DNA from: Capra hircus
Taxonomy: Eukaryota; Chordata; Mammalia; Artiodactyla; Bovidae
Length of the DNA: 64,000 nucleotides
Assembly (NCBI RefSeq): GCF_001704415.2
Contig: NC_030820.1
Location: forward strand, 45,242,036 to 45,306,035
Direction: 5' to 3'
The notes under the pieces are model-generated. The model was not told the origin of the DNA and did no database searches. It saw nothing but the letters and a program-made list of their open reading frames with translations. How positions within the stretch are numbered: position 1 is the first letter of the stretch; each line of letters opens with the position of its first letter. Positions 47,185-58,743 of the stretch are shown here, in pieces. The translations under genes were made by a program, and so were the position numbers.

Positions 47185-49665
47185 TAACTGACATTACCCA
47201 ACACTCCACTCGATCAGAGCTTGTTCAAGCACCCCTATAGCAAACACCAAGACAGATTAAATTTTTTTAATTTATTTATTATAATTGGAGGCTAATTACT
47301 TTACAATATTGTGGTGGTTTTTGCCATACATTGACATGAATCAGCCACAGGTGTTCGTGTGTCCCCCATCCTGAACCCCCCTCCCACCTCCTTCCCTATC
47401 CCATCCCTCTGGTCGTCCCAGTGCACCAGCTTTGGGTGCCCTGTTTCATGTATCAAACTTGCACTGGTCATCTATTTTGCACATGGTAATATACAAGTTT
47501 CAATGCTATTCTCTCAAATCATCCCACCCTTGCCTTCTCCCACAGAGTCCAAAAGTCTGTTCTTTGTATCTGTGTCTCTTTTACTGTCTCGCATACAGGG
47601 TCATTATTACCATCTTTCTAAATTCTATATATATGTGTTAATATACTGTATTGGTGTTTTTCTTTTTTTTATTTGTTTTTTTAATATAAATTTGTTTATT
47701 TTAATTGGAGGTTAATTACTTTACAATATTGTCTTGGTTTTGCCATACATCAACATGAAGACTGTTCTATACATCTGTGTCTCTTTTGCTATCTCGCATA
47801 CAGGGTTATCGTTACCATCTTTCTAAATTCCATATATACATGTTAGTATACTGTATTGGTGTTTTTCTTTCTGACTTACTTGACTTTGTATATAATAGGC
47901 TCCAGTTTCATCCACCTCATTAGAACTGACTCAAATGTGTTCTTTTTAATAGCTGAGTAATATTCCATTGTATATATGTACCACAACTTTCTTATCCATT
48001 CATCTGCCAATGGACATCTAGGTTGCTTAGCTATTGTAAACAGTGTAAACATGTTCTAGCTATTGTAAACATTGGGGTACAAGTGTCTCTTTCAATTCTG
48101 GTTTCCTCAGTGTATAAGCCCAACAGTAGGATTGCTGGGTCATATGGCAATTATATTTACAGTTTTTTAAGGAAATCTCTAAACTGTTCTCCACAGTGGC
48201 TGTACTAGTTTGCATTCCCATCAACAATGTAAGAGGGTTCCCTTTTCTCCACACCCTCTCTGGCATTTATTGTTTGTAGACTTTTAGATAGCAGCCATTC
48301 TGACTGGCATGAAATGGTACCTCATTGTGGTTTTGATTTGCATTTCTCTGATAATGAGTGATGTTGAGCATCTTTTCATGTGTTCGCTAGCCATCTGTAT
48401 AAGACAGATTAAATTTTAATTCACAAAACCTAAAATATTTAAAACATTGAACTAAACAGGGCATGGTTGTGACATCAATGAAGTCAAATTAGAATTAATA
48501 AGAGAAAGAAAATAGGAAATTCTGCAATTACTTTAATATTAAACAAAGAACTTCTGTATAATCCAAAAGCTAAAAAAGAGTGTCTAAAAGATTTTAAATA
48601 CTTAGAAATAAACAAAAGCTCAAAGTAAAAACATGTATAAGGCATCTAAAACAGTTTTGAGAGGGAAATTTATAGCAACAAGTGTTTGCAATAAAAATAT
48701 CAAAGGTCTTAAATCAATAATATAACTCAGGAAACTAGGGAAAAATTAGCAAAATTCCAAAAATAAAAGCAGAAAAGAAAAATTCACAAAGAGCAGAAAT
48801 CAGCTAAAATTAAAGTAAGGAAACAACTGAGGAAAAAATCATCAAAATAAAAAGCTTTGTTTATTAAAAAAAATCAATGTTGATAACTCTCTATCAAGAT
48901 TAGCAAAGATGAAAAGAAAGAAGATACATTTAACTATAGAATGAAACTGAGAATACCACAACAGCTCCGTCAGCAAAGGAAAAAGTATAAGGGAATACTG
49001 CAGACAAACATATGATCATAAATATGACAACTTAAAAAAAAAAGGATCAATTCCTGGAGAAACAGGCTGCAAAATCTCAACAAAAGTGAATGAGGTAACT
49101 GGACTAGACTACTACTATAACTATTAAAGAAACTGAATTTGTAATTTCAACCCCTGAAAAACAAATACAAAACAAAAAATTCACTCCACAACCAGATGAC
49201 TTCACTGTAAAATTCTACCAAACATTTAAAATAAAAACCAAACTTACAGTTTCTTCCAGAAAATTGAGCAGGAAGCCTACTTCCCTTATGAAACTATATT
49301 ACTGTAATACCAAAACCAGGCAAAGACAATAATAAAGGAAAATAAGGAAGATGGTGTAAGAAATACAGACTAGTATCTCTCATGAACTTTGATGCAAAAA
49401 TCTTCAATGAAATATTAGCAAATGAAATCAGCAATGCATAAAAGGAATTATTTATTACGTTCAAGTGGGTTTTATTTTAGATGTGTAAGGCTGGTTCAAA
49501 GTTAAAAATTCATCAAAGTAATCCATCATACTTATGAGTTAAAGGAGATAAATCATATGACCATATCATTGATCCAGAACAAAACATTTGACAAAATCCA
49601 ATACCTATTTATGACTGAAAAATCTTTAATTTATATGAAACTTACTGATTCCTTGAAAAACATAA
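47185..49665 (+). mobile_element. Old L1M ORF2 region (plus), copy A
   Basis: Decayed L1 in sense orientation. Endonuclease-to-RT sequence can be followed across the young L1 insertion: 'aacactccactcgatc', '...caccaagacagatt' joined to 'aattcacaaaacctaaaata', then 'gagggaaatttatagcaaca', 'gatgcaaaaatcttcaatga' and 'ttgacaaaatccaataccta'. No open frame survives. Limits are approximate. Confidence 0.82.
47266..48400 (-). mobile_element. Young composite L1 (minus)
   Basis: A perfect 17-bp target duplication aagacagattaaatttt lies at 47249-47265 and 48401-48417. Inside, two 3' ends lie in tandem in the same direction. Part 1 (47266-about 47668) is 3' UTR up to 'tattggtgtttttct'. Part 2 (about 47669-48400) starts again with an A-tail complement and UTR ('ttggaggttaattactttac'), skips roughly 300 bp at 'catcaacatgaag|actgttcta', then continues through the UTR into ORF2 C-terminal sequence. 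Part 2 therefore repeats the section present in part 1. Confidence 0.93.
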
Positions 49666-50027
49666 TCTACAAAAACTCACTCAAGGAGAAATGGATAATA
49701 TGAGTAAATCTACATCTATTAGAGAACTTGAATAAAAAATTAATAAATTTCCAGGCCCAGATGGTTTCACAGAGGAATTCTATGAAATACTTAATAGGGA
49801 ATTTTACCAATTTTACTCAATCTCTTTGAGAAGATAGGAGACAGAAGACTTCCTAACTAATTAAATGAGGCCAGCATTACCCTAATATCAAAAGCAGGCA
49901 AAGAAGTTACAAGGAGAGAAAACTAGAATCAAATATCTCTAGTGAACATATATGCAGAAACACTCAAGTATTTGCATATAGAATACCACAATGTATACAA
50001 AAAATTATGTATAACCAAGTTGGATTT

Positions 50028-50240
50028 GGACTTCCCTGGTGGCTCAGATGGTAAAGCATCTACCTACAATGAGGGAGACCTGGGTACAATTGCTGGGTGG
50101 GGAAGATCTCCTGGAGAAGGAAATGGCAACCCACTCTAGTATTCTTGCCCGGAAAATCCCATGGGTGGAGGAGCCTGGTAGGCTACAGTCCATGGGGTCG
50201 CAAAGAGTCTGACACAACTGAGCTATTTCACTTTCACTTT
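50028..50240 (+). mobile_element. Bov-tA SINE (plus) in L1
   Basis: Complete head and body. The target duplication is caagttggattt (50016-50027) and caaggtggattt (50241-50252), one mismatch. Removing it restores L1 ORF2 sequence. Confidence 0.95.
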
Positions 50241-50799
50241 CAAGGTGGATTTATTCCAAATATACAAGGCTAATGTAACACTTAAAACCAAGAAATATAA
50301 TTTATCACATCAACAGGCTAAAGAAGAAAATCTTCTAACCATCAGATGAGAACAAGCATGTGACAAAGCCCGGTGCCAATGCATGATAAACACTGATATA
50401 CATGCAAACTGGAAACAGAGGTCAATATCTTCAACTTGGTTAAAAAAAAAAATCCACACATCTTTCTCCCTAAGGTCAGGAACAGAACATGGATGCTCCC
50501 TCCATCATTTCTATTTAACATCATACTAAAGTCCTAGCTAATACAATAAGACAAGAAAAGGAAACAAAATGAATTAAAGGCATACAGATTGAGAAGGAAG
50601 AACAAGACTTTATTTGCTCTCAGATGACATGATTTTCTATGCAGCCCAAGAATTAACAAAAAAGTCTCTTAGAACTAATAAGCAATTAAAGCAAAATTGA
50701 AGGATACAAGGTTAATACACAAAAGTCAATTGCTATCATATATGCCAGCAATGTGCCAATGTAATTTGAAGATTTAAATCAGCACCAGAATTATGAAAT

Positions 50800-51066
50800 G
50801 CTGCTAAGTCACTTCAGTCGTGTCCGACTCTGTGCGACACCATAGACGGCAGCCCACCAGGCTCCCCTGTCCCTGGGATTCTCCAGGCAAGAACACTGGA
50901 GTGGGTTGCCATTTCCTTCTCCAATGCATGAAAGTGAAAAGTGAAAGAGAAGTCGCTCAGTCATGTCCGACTCCTCGAGAACCCATGGACTGCAGCCTAC
51001 CAGGCTCCTCCGTCCATGGGATTTTCCAGGCAAGAGTATTGGAGTGGGGTGCCATTGCCTTCTCTG
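50800..51066 (-). mobile_element. BOV-A2 SINE (minus) in L1
   Basis: Two monomers with a very short (GCT)2 tail. Short gaaat flanks (50795-50799, 51067-51071) may be the target duplication. L1 sequence continues on both sides. Confidence 0.93.
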
Positions 51067-51582
51067 GAAATAGGAAATAGTGAGATACAAATCTAACAAA
51101 ATATGTATAAGATTTATATGAGGAGAACTACAAAGCACTGATGAAATAAATCAAAGAAAGTCTCAACAAATGGAGAGATATTTATGTGCCTGGTTAGGAA
51201 GATTCAATACTGTTAAGATGTTCATCCTACTCTAATTAATATATAGATTCAATACAATCCCAATAAAAATTCCAGTAAGTTACTTTATGTATATCAACAA
51301 ACAGGTTCTAAAATTTCTATTTAGAGGCAAAAGATCCAGAATATCCAACACAACATTGAATAACAACATTAGAAGACCGATATCACCCAATTTCAAATTC
51401 TCCTATAAAGACAGTACAATCAAGACAGTATGGTATTAGCAAAAGAAAAGACAAGTAGATCAATAGAACAGGACAAAAATCCAAGAAACAGACTAACACA
51501 AAACCTCTAGTTAGTTTGATCTTTGACAGAACAATAAAGGCAATTCCATGAAAAATGGATACTGGCACTGGAAAAAATGTAT

Positions 51583-51695
51583 GAAAGTGAAAGCCGCTGA
51601 GTCATGTCCGACTCTTTGTGACCCCATGGTTTGTGCAGTCCATGGAATTCTCCAGGCCAGAATACTGGAGTGGGTAGCCTTTCCCTTATCCACAT
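51583..51695 (-). mobile_element. Bov-tA 3' part (minus), truncated
   Basis: BovA body only ('gagtcatgtccgactctttg' to 'gggtagcctttcccttatcc'). The tRNA-like head is missing. L1 sequence continues on both sides. Confidence 0.88.
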
Positions 51696-52807
51696 ACAAA
51701 AAAGAAGATTAATTCAGACACTGACTTCACACCTTTCACAAAAAGAATAACTGACAATGGATTGTAGTTTCACTATAAAGCACAAATGATAAAATTTCTA
51801 GAAGACAGGAAATAACCTATATGAACCTGAATATGATGATGGCTTTTTAGATACATACTCATAGCACTTGTAAAATTCAACAATAAGACAAACCCATTAT
51901 AAAGTGGAAAAAATATCTGAACAGACATCTCACCAAAGAAGACATACAGATGATCAATAAGCATATGAAAAGGCACTCTACATCATATGTCATCAAGAAA
52001 ATGTAAATAATACAATACTGAGATCCAGAAAATATGGAGACAGTAAAAAGACCAGTGGTTGCTATGGGTGGGAGTAGGGACAGAAATGAATACATGGAGC
52101 ACCGAGACTTTTAGAGTGATGAAACTAATTCTGTGTGACACTATAATGGTGGATACATGTCATTCTGCATTTGAAAAAATTCAAAAAAAATACAACATAA
52201 AAAGTGAACCCTACTGTGAAGTCTGGACTTTTCTTAACAAGAATATAGCAATGTTGATTACTTAATTGTAACAATAGTGCCACACTAATATATTAATAAC
52301 AGGGAAAACAGTGTTTAGGGAAAGGTGGATAGTATATGACGTAGGTGATACTTCTAGTTCAAATTTTCTACAATCTTAAAATTTCTCTAAAAAATAATGA
52401 TAACAAGAAGTGCTAATGTGGCTGTGTATAAACTACATCTTCCTTACATTGCTTGTGAGAATGTAAAATGACATAGGCCCTCCAGAAAAGGACGTGACAA
52501 TGTCTTACAAACTAAGTATGAGCTTACTGTACACTTCAGAAATTTCACTGCAGGACATTTATACAAGAAAAATGAAAATTTATTTTCACACAAAAATGTG
52601 CATATCACACAGACGTTCACAGCAGCTTTATCTGTAATAGCCTCAAAGCGGAAACAACCCAGATGTCCTTCTACAGTTGAATGGTTAACCAAACTGCTTA
52701 CAGTTTTTACTAAACAACTGTTCTGCAGCCATAAGATGGAATACTACTCAACAGTAACAAGAGGGCTCCTGACACAAACGACAACTTGGGTGGATCTCAA
52801 GGAAGTT

Positions 52808-53022
52808 GGGCTTCCCTGGTGGCTCAGAGGGTAAAGCATCTGCCTGCAATGTGGGAGACCTGGGTTCAATTCCTGGGTCAGGAAGATCCCTTGGAGAAGG
52901 AAATGGCATCCCACTCCAGTATTCTTGCCTGGAGAATCCCATGGACAGAGGAGCCTGATAAGCTACAGCCCACAGGGTCTCAAACAGTCGACACAACTGA
53001 GAGAAAATTTTTTATTTTCTTT
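52808..53022 (+). mobile_element. Bov-tA SINE (plus) in L1
   Basis: Head begins 'gggcttccctggtggctcag'. The target duplication tcaaggaagtt lies at 52797-52807 and 53023-53033, perfect. The 3' tail is A/T-rich ('gaaaattttttattttc'). Confidence 0.95.
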
Positions 53023-53333
53023 TCAAGGAAGTTAAGTTGCATGCAAAAAGCCAGTCTCAAAATGTTGCATTCTGAATAGATCTATCTATGTAACATCTGG
53101 CAGTGACAAAGTTTTAGCCTGGGAAACAGATTAGTGGCTGCCAGGATTTAGGGAGGAAACAGGTGGGAGGGAGGTGGCCATGTCTGTGAAAAAGCAGTAC
53201 AGGGAACCTGTGATGAAACCATTCTTGTATCTCCGTGTCTTGTGGTGCTCATGTAGATTCACATATATGATCAAATTACACAAGCTGAACACCCGTGTGA
53301 GCAACAGTGGTAAAACGTATAGTGTGTATGCTG

Positions 53334-53466
53334 CTCACGCTGCTGCTAAGTCGCTTCAGTCGTGTCCAACTCTGTGTGACCCCCTAGACGGCAGCCCACC
53401 AGGCTCCTCTGTCCATGGGATTTTCCAGGCAAGCATACTGGAGTGGGTTGCCATTTCCTTCTCCAA
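53334..53466 (-). mobile_element. BOV-A2 half (one monomer, minus)
   Basis: (GCT)3 tail then one monomer ending 'ttgccatttccttctcc'. The second monomer is absent. Confidence 0.9.
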
Positions 53467-53640
53467 ATAGGGTGTATGGGTTATATCAAATTTATTTTCC
53501 TCATCGTGATATATACCATAGTTGCGGGAGATGTTGTCATTTGAGCAACTGGGTAAAAGATACAAGGGGTCCTTATGTATTATTTCTTACAACTCCATAT
53601 GACTCTGCTATTACTTTAAACCACATAGTTAGAACATACA

Positions 53641-53952
53641 TAGTATGAAATTAATCCAGGCTACATAGTATGAAATTAATTACAGAATGGCCTCTCAATA
53701 GACACATGATTGATAAAATACATTACATATATTTATATATAGTATATTATACATTACTTTTATGTATGTTGTGTTATATTGTATATTATGCTATATATAT
53801 GTTACTATCATCTACCTATACTTACAAAATAGAAAGAGATTAAATTAAGAAAAAACTATAAGGAAAACAATTACATGCAATCTAATGCCATTTAGGTTTG
53901 GTGTCTCACAGTACATCTTAGGGACAGTGCCGTAGAATTATTTGTTGTGAAA
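53641..53952. other. AT-rich single-copy DNA with short repeats
   Basis: A 19-bp unit 'acatagtatgaaattaat' occurs twice at 53637-53680. TA-rich low-complexity sequence follows at 53720-53810. Confidence 0.6.
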
Positions 53953-53962
53953 ATATTATAAG

Positions 53963-54271
53963 CGAAAATGAAACTTGCTCACTCATGTCCGACTCTTTGC
54001 GACCCCATTGACTATACAGTCCATGGAATTCTCCAGGCCAGAATACTGAAGTGGGTACTTCCCTTATCCAAGGGATCTTCCCAACCCAGGGGTGGAACCC
54101 AGGTCTCCCACATTGTAGGTGGATTCTTTACCAGCTGAGCCACAAGGGAAGCCCAAGAATACTGGAGTGGGTAGCCTTTCCCTTCTCCAGTGGATCTTCT
54201 GGACCCAGAAATCGAACCAAGATCTCCTGCATTGCAGGCGAATTCTTTACCAACTGAACTATGAGGGAACT
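53963..54271 (-). mobile_element. Bov-tA 1.5-mer (minus), single integration
   Basis: A full Bov-tA (about 53963-54154) is followed head to tail by a second partial one (about 54155-54271) that repeats the body end and tRNA-like head. A perfect 10-bp target duplication atattataag encloses both (53953-53962 and 54272-54281), with none between them. Confidence 0.92.
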
Positions 54272-54281
54272 ATATTATAAG

Positions 54282-54554
54282 ATGCCTCCAAAAGACAGAC
54301 CTCCACATGTCCCACTAATCCATTTGTTATTTGGAATCTCACGTAAGATGCTTCTGGTGAACCTTTTCTACTTCATTTTTTCTGAAGGAACATGACCTAA
54401 ATAATGGCAGTTGCTACTGTACAGCGTACCTGTGAACCCGAGGTGGGTCATAGAAACCAGGCACCTCAGGCGTTCTCCCTCTGCAGAGAGATTAACCTAT
54501 AAGAATCTATAGATTAATTTTATTAAATTTTCTTAAATTATTGCCTGCCTCGGA
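54282..54554. other. Single-copy DNA
   Basis: No repeat or gene recognised. Confidence 0.4.
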
Positions 54555-54681
54555 ACAAATAATCAACTTGGTTATTCAGTCTATATGGGTTTTTTTCAGA
54601 GTTTTAAAACACTAAGTAAACTCTCTTATCATTCTGCTGGCTGATGGATCAGTTGGAAGACTATGGTTTCTACCCAGAGTG
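54555..54681 (+). repeat. Diverged duplicate, copy 1
   Basis: Shares an alignable order of blocks with 56212-56339: 'acaaataatcaacttggtta' then 'ttattcag', 'ttttttcag', 'ctctcttatca', 'ggaagact' and 'acccag/atccag'. Identity is roughly three quarters by eye. Not assigned to any known family. Confidence 0.75.
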
Positions 54682-56098
54682 ACACAGACATCTCTTCAAA
54701 CAGATGCTCTGCTGTGCAGAACACACTTTAAATATTCCGAGGTTCCACTCTGCTCCTGCCCATTTACAGGTGTTCTACCTTATCTAACAAGAACATTTTT
54801 CTTCAGGCACAAACAATCCAGTGTATCAAAACTAAATAAGGATTTATACAGAGGTTGTGTGAAAATTAAAATGAGATATGGTGTGATGCCCCAGCAACTT
54901 TAAGATGAATTGTTTTAAGCATTAGGGAAAATGTGTAATGTTCGGAACTTAATAAACCCTAGGAGATCTCACAGAGCCTTTGTCTTTAAAATCATTCAAT
55001 CTTGAATCAACAGGTAAAAATGCTTTGGCACAAAGGTAAGAGAGAGAGAAGCTAATGCTATCTACCCTTTGAAGAGAACCCCATTTGGGCCACAGAGCCA
55101 CTCTTTGTCAAGGTCATGGAAGTGGTCCCCTCCTTGCACTCTTAAATTCTGCCAAAGTAACAGAAATCACGACGATTTATAGAGTCTGCTTTGTGACGAC
55201 CGAGAAACTTTGGCCTCTCCCTAGAAGGTCATCCAAAACAACACAGGATTCTTCTTAAAAGTCCATGTCATGTGGTTGACTTATAGATACAGATATGAAG
55301 GATGAACATGCAAAAAGCCCCAACATTTTCAAGCAGTCAATTAAGACTCTCAAAAATATGGAGACGAAGATTTTTTTTCACTGCTGGCCCACTTACAAGT
55401 ATTCTGAAGAGAAGTTTTATTAACTCCCATGGAGGCACAAGCCACTGTGGCAAATACAAGAAATAAAAAGAGGTAAGAAATGCAGCCTCTGTCCTCCAGT
55501 TATCTTCAATACAACTGAAAGAACAAAATTTATTACACAATAAGCACAATGCAAAGAAGGTACACTTTTATTTGTCCCAATGTATTCATTGAGAAAATAT
55601 GATGAATCTTAGGAACGTATGTCTACTTAAACCCAATGAATGGTGACATTTAAAAAATAAAAGCAGAGCCCGGGTACTTGGCATGAGAGAAAGCAGCAGA
55701 AATTTAAGAAGCCTATGCATAATGTAGGCAAATGTACTCAGTGTAGTTTCTTTATCAGCAGGCATAAATCTCCTAAGGAGGAAGGAGTTCTTTTCATGGA
55801 TGTGTTGGAGAAAGAATTTAAAACCCTAAAGACACCAGAAGACATATAACCAGTCAATTACATAACCTTGCTGCAATTTATAATTTGAAGTTTAGAACTA
55901 TGACTATAAATTCATCCTATTTTTATTGGTGCTCTGAGACCAAAGATGAAACAATAAAATATTCACTAACTGACCAATTGTGGTGAATTCTGAACTCTTA
56001 CTATCATTGCATGTATAAGATATTTTTTCTTATGCATGCATAAATTATATTCATTCATATATATTTCACATGTATATAAAGTATAATAGACAAGAGAA
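54682..56098. other. Single-copy AT-rich DNA
   Basis: No repeat or gene recognised; open frames are 75 codons or fewer. Confidence 0.4.
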
Positions 56099-56206
56099 AT
56101 TTTTATTGAATTACTATTATATTTTTATTAAATTGCTATTATATTTTATATTATATTTTTATTAAATTTTATTATATTACTATTATATTTTTATTAAATT
56201 ACTATC
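56099..56206 (+). repeat. AT-rich imperfect minisatellite
   Basis: A unit close to 'actattatatttttattaaatt' (about 22 bp) recurs about four times with deletions. It directly precedes the second copy of the diverged duplicate; copy 1 has only a single 'tttattaaatt' in the same place. Confidence 0.85.
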
Positions 56207-56211
56207 TCAGC

Positions 56212-56339
56212 ACAAATAATCAACTTGGTTATTCAGGCTATACAGATTTTTTCAGTACCTTAAAGGACTAAATGAATGCTTCTCTTATCACTATGCTGTC
56301 TCTGACGTATCAGCTGGAAGACTACATTCTATCCAGTGT
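56212..56339 (+). repeat. Diverged duplicate, copy 2
   Basis: Partner of 54555-54681, same orientation, 1657 bp away. The first 24 bases are identical and the rest is diverged with small indels. Confidence 0.75.
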
Positions 56340-58062
56340 TATGTTGGCCGTGCAGCAACGATATAATGATCAAGCTGAGGGTTAATTCAATCCATATATC
56401 CTGTGGGATTGGCAGTAGGAGAAACAGGCAAAATGGACTTTGACAACCAAAGCACAATTTCAAAAATTACTAACTACATGTATAATTTTATTAAACAACA
56501 GTGTCAAGCAGCTGGATTAGGAAGAGCTAATAGGTCATTGTTTGTAAAAAGTCAATTAGGAATCAGTGGCATTTAATAAAGCTGATTTTTCAGGATGTCT
56601 ATCAACATCATATTTTTTATAATTTGGGAAGGTCACATTTTGCTCACCTTATTAAAAAGATTCTAAGTATATGAATTTTGATGAAGATATTCACTGTACA
56701 AATGAGTCATCAGTGTGAAGACCAATCATTAAAATTTCATGCTCCCTAATATTGAGGAAGGTGTAAGTTGTATGCTGGCCTTCACACACCACCTTATTTT
56801 CATTTTATTTATACTGCATTTATACTGCCTGATTAAATTATTTTGTTATCTCTCTAAACATGGCAACTTTATGCAATTTAATTTTGACTACCATATCCAC
56901 AATGTATTTCCTTGATGATGGGGTCTAAGAATCTGAATATATTCATCGAATCTCAAAATATTGAACCTTTAAGTTCTCCTTGGTATCAGTAGCTCCCAAT
57001 GCAAGTATCTTTAATTTGCTAAATGCTTTGCTTGTGTTTCCTAACAGTCCCAAACCACAGAACCAGAGCATTCACCAAGTGTAATTACAATTCAAACTCA
57101 TCTTTCATAGAACCTGATCAAGAGACATTGCAAAATAATTTTCAGAAATGCAATTTTTATCACCTTCTTTACTATCTATCAATATAATTCATAACTGTCA
57201 TTTTAAAGCTTTAATTTCCTGGTGGATATTGCATTATTGCACACCCAGGATAAAGGATTAGGAAAAGCCACATCCCTTAGCGTGCACGTTCCGGCAGACA
57301 GACGTCTGCTTTTCAGAGCTTTGCCCACTAAGCTGATCTTTCTCAATCCCATGCCGTCCTAAAGCTAATTTCCACACCCTCTTTCTCATGCCCATCCGGA
57401 AAGAGGTGCAAGAGCTTAAAACTAGGAAATCATCTTAAGTGAATTTCCATATAATTTAACTCTTGACTGCTCTGCTGTTCTTACAGGTTTTCATAAAAAT
57501 TGACAGGTCAAGAATTTAAATAAAATAAAGGTATATACGTGAAGCATACAGTATCAGTCAGCCTTTCGAATTTTTCATGGCCTGATTTTCCTGACCAGTG
57601 TGCCCTTTCATATACAGAAATCAACCTTATTTTTTCCAAAAATTCAGAAACATGAAACAAAATTATCCTGGGATGTGTGATAGTGTCTGGGATCTCTAAA
57701 TAGGGAAAGGACAAATATTGAAATGAAATACTGAAGGAAAGGAAGCTTTAGGGAGTTTTAGAGCCTGCTTTTTATCCAGTTATTAATTTCCTCCCAGTTT
57801 CTGGTCACATCTAGGAAATCTCTTACCATGATGTATGTAACATGTTCATGTATCTTCAGTTCTTGTCTTAATGAGAATATGATATGTTTATAGAAAGAGA
57901 GCTACATCAGAAACTTTACAATATTGAGATAAATTCATACAAAAAAATGCATATATACCATCCTAAAGTACTGTGTGAGAGAGTGGAAAGACTGGGTAAT
58001 TCCAGGGACATGAGATGAGGCATGTCTATTGATTTCAAACACACAAAATGATCAGCTTACAT
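56340..58062. other. Single-copy AT-rich DNA
   Basis: 1.7 kb with no recognised repeat. 'TAAT'-type cores are frequent, as in many AT-rich regions. Open frames are short. No gene is supported. Confidence 0.4.
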
Positions 58063-58072
58063 AGTAGGCTCT

Positions 58073-58348
58073 GCTACTGCTGCTGCTAAGTCGCTTCAGT
58101 CGTGTCCAACTCTGTGTGACCCCATAGACGGCAGCCCACCAGGCTCCCCCGTCCCTGGGATTGTCCAGGCAAGAACACTGGAGTGGGTTGCCATTTCCTT
58201 CCCCAATACAGGAAAGTGAAAAGTGAAAGTGAAGTCGCTCAGTCGTGTCCAACTCTTGACCCCGTGGACTGCAGCCCACCAGGCTCCTCCGTCCATGGGA
58301 TTTTCCAGCAAGAGTACTGGAGTGGGGTGCCATTGCCTTCTCCAACAC
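58073..58348 (-). mobile_element. BOV-A2 SINE (minus), dimeric
   Basis: (GCT) tail complement, then two monomers. A perfect 10-bp target duplication agtaggctct lies at 58063-58072 and 58349-58358. Confidence 0.96.
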
Positions 58349-58483
58349 AGTAGGCTCTATTAGGATGTAAAGAGACTAACTGAGTTGATCATCTGCTCTC
58401 AAGTTTGAGGGGAAAAAAAAAAGACATGTTCAGCAGTCAGAAAAATTCCACGCAACACAGAATTAGAGTATAAATTGAGTATT

Positions 58484-58731
58484 TGTTGTTGTTCAGTCGC
58501 TAAGTCATGCCAGACTCTTTGCAACCCCATGGACTGCAGCATGCCAGGCTCTTCCGTCCTCCACTATCTTCTGGAGTTTGCTCAAATTCATGTCCATGCT
58601 ATCTAACCATCTCATCCTCTGCTGCCCGCTTCTCTTTTTGCCTTCAATCTTTCCTGGCATCAGGGTCTTTACAGTGAGTCAGCTCCTCGCATCAGGTGGC
58701 CAGAGTATTGGTATTACTGTCAAATTGAGTA
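58484..58731 (-). mobile_element. Old-type BovB/ART2 3' end (minus)
   Basis: Begins with (GTT)3 then 'cagtcgctaagtcatgccag'. Truncated after 'ccagagtattggtattactg'. A perfect 12-bp target duplication aaattgagtatt lies at 58472-58483 and 58732-58743. The (GTT)n/(AAC)n end differs from the ctgaa-ended BovB copies. Confidence 0.95.
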
Positions 58732-58743
58732 TTACTAACTGTC

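Larger units (their letters stand above)
49670..52400 (+). mobile_element. Old L1M ORF2 to 3' end (plus), copy B
   Basis: L1 sequence restarts here at an earlier ORF2 point ('aaggagaaatggataatatg', 'ggcccagatggtttcacaga') than where copy A stopped, so it is a separate insertion. It continues through the RT region to the 3' UTR ('tctacaatcttaaaatttct', about 52365) and an A-rich end near 52400. It hosts a Bov-tA, a BOV-A2 and a Bov-tA fragment. Confidence 0.82.
52401..53640 (+). mobile_element. Old L1M 3' end (plus), copy C
   Basis: ORF2 C-terminal and 3' UTR sequence: 'cttacattgcttgtgagaat', 'cacagcagctttatctgtaa', 'cggaaacaacccagatgtcc', then 'attagtggctgccaggattt' and 'ctgaacacccgtgtgagcaa'. 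The frame at 52598-52834 retains a C-terminal 'TAALSVIASKRKQPRCPS' motif. Split by two SINEs. Confidence 0.82.

Noticed and set aside
47185..53640. Endogenous retrovirus
   Set aside because: The pol-like homology is L1 ORF2. I saw no LTR pair, primer-binding site, gag or env anywhere in the window.
56099..56206. CRISPR-like array
   Set aside because: The repeat units are contiguous AT-rich sequence without spacers, in a vertebrate genome. It is a minisatellite.
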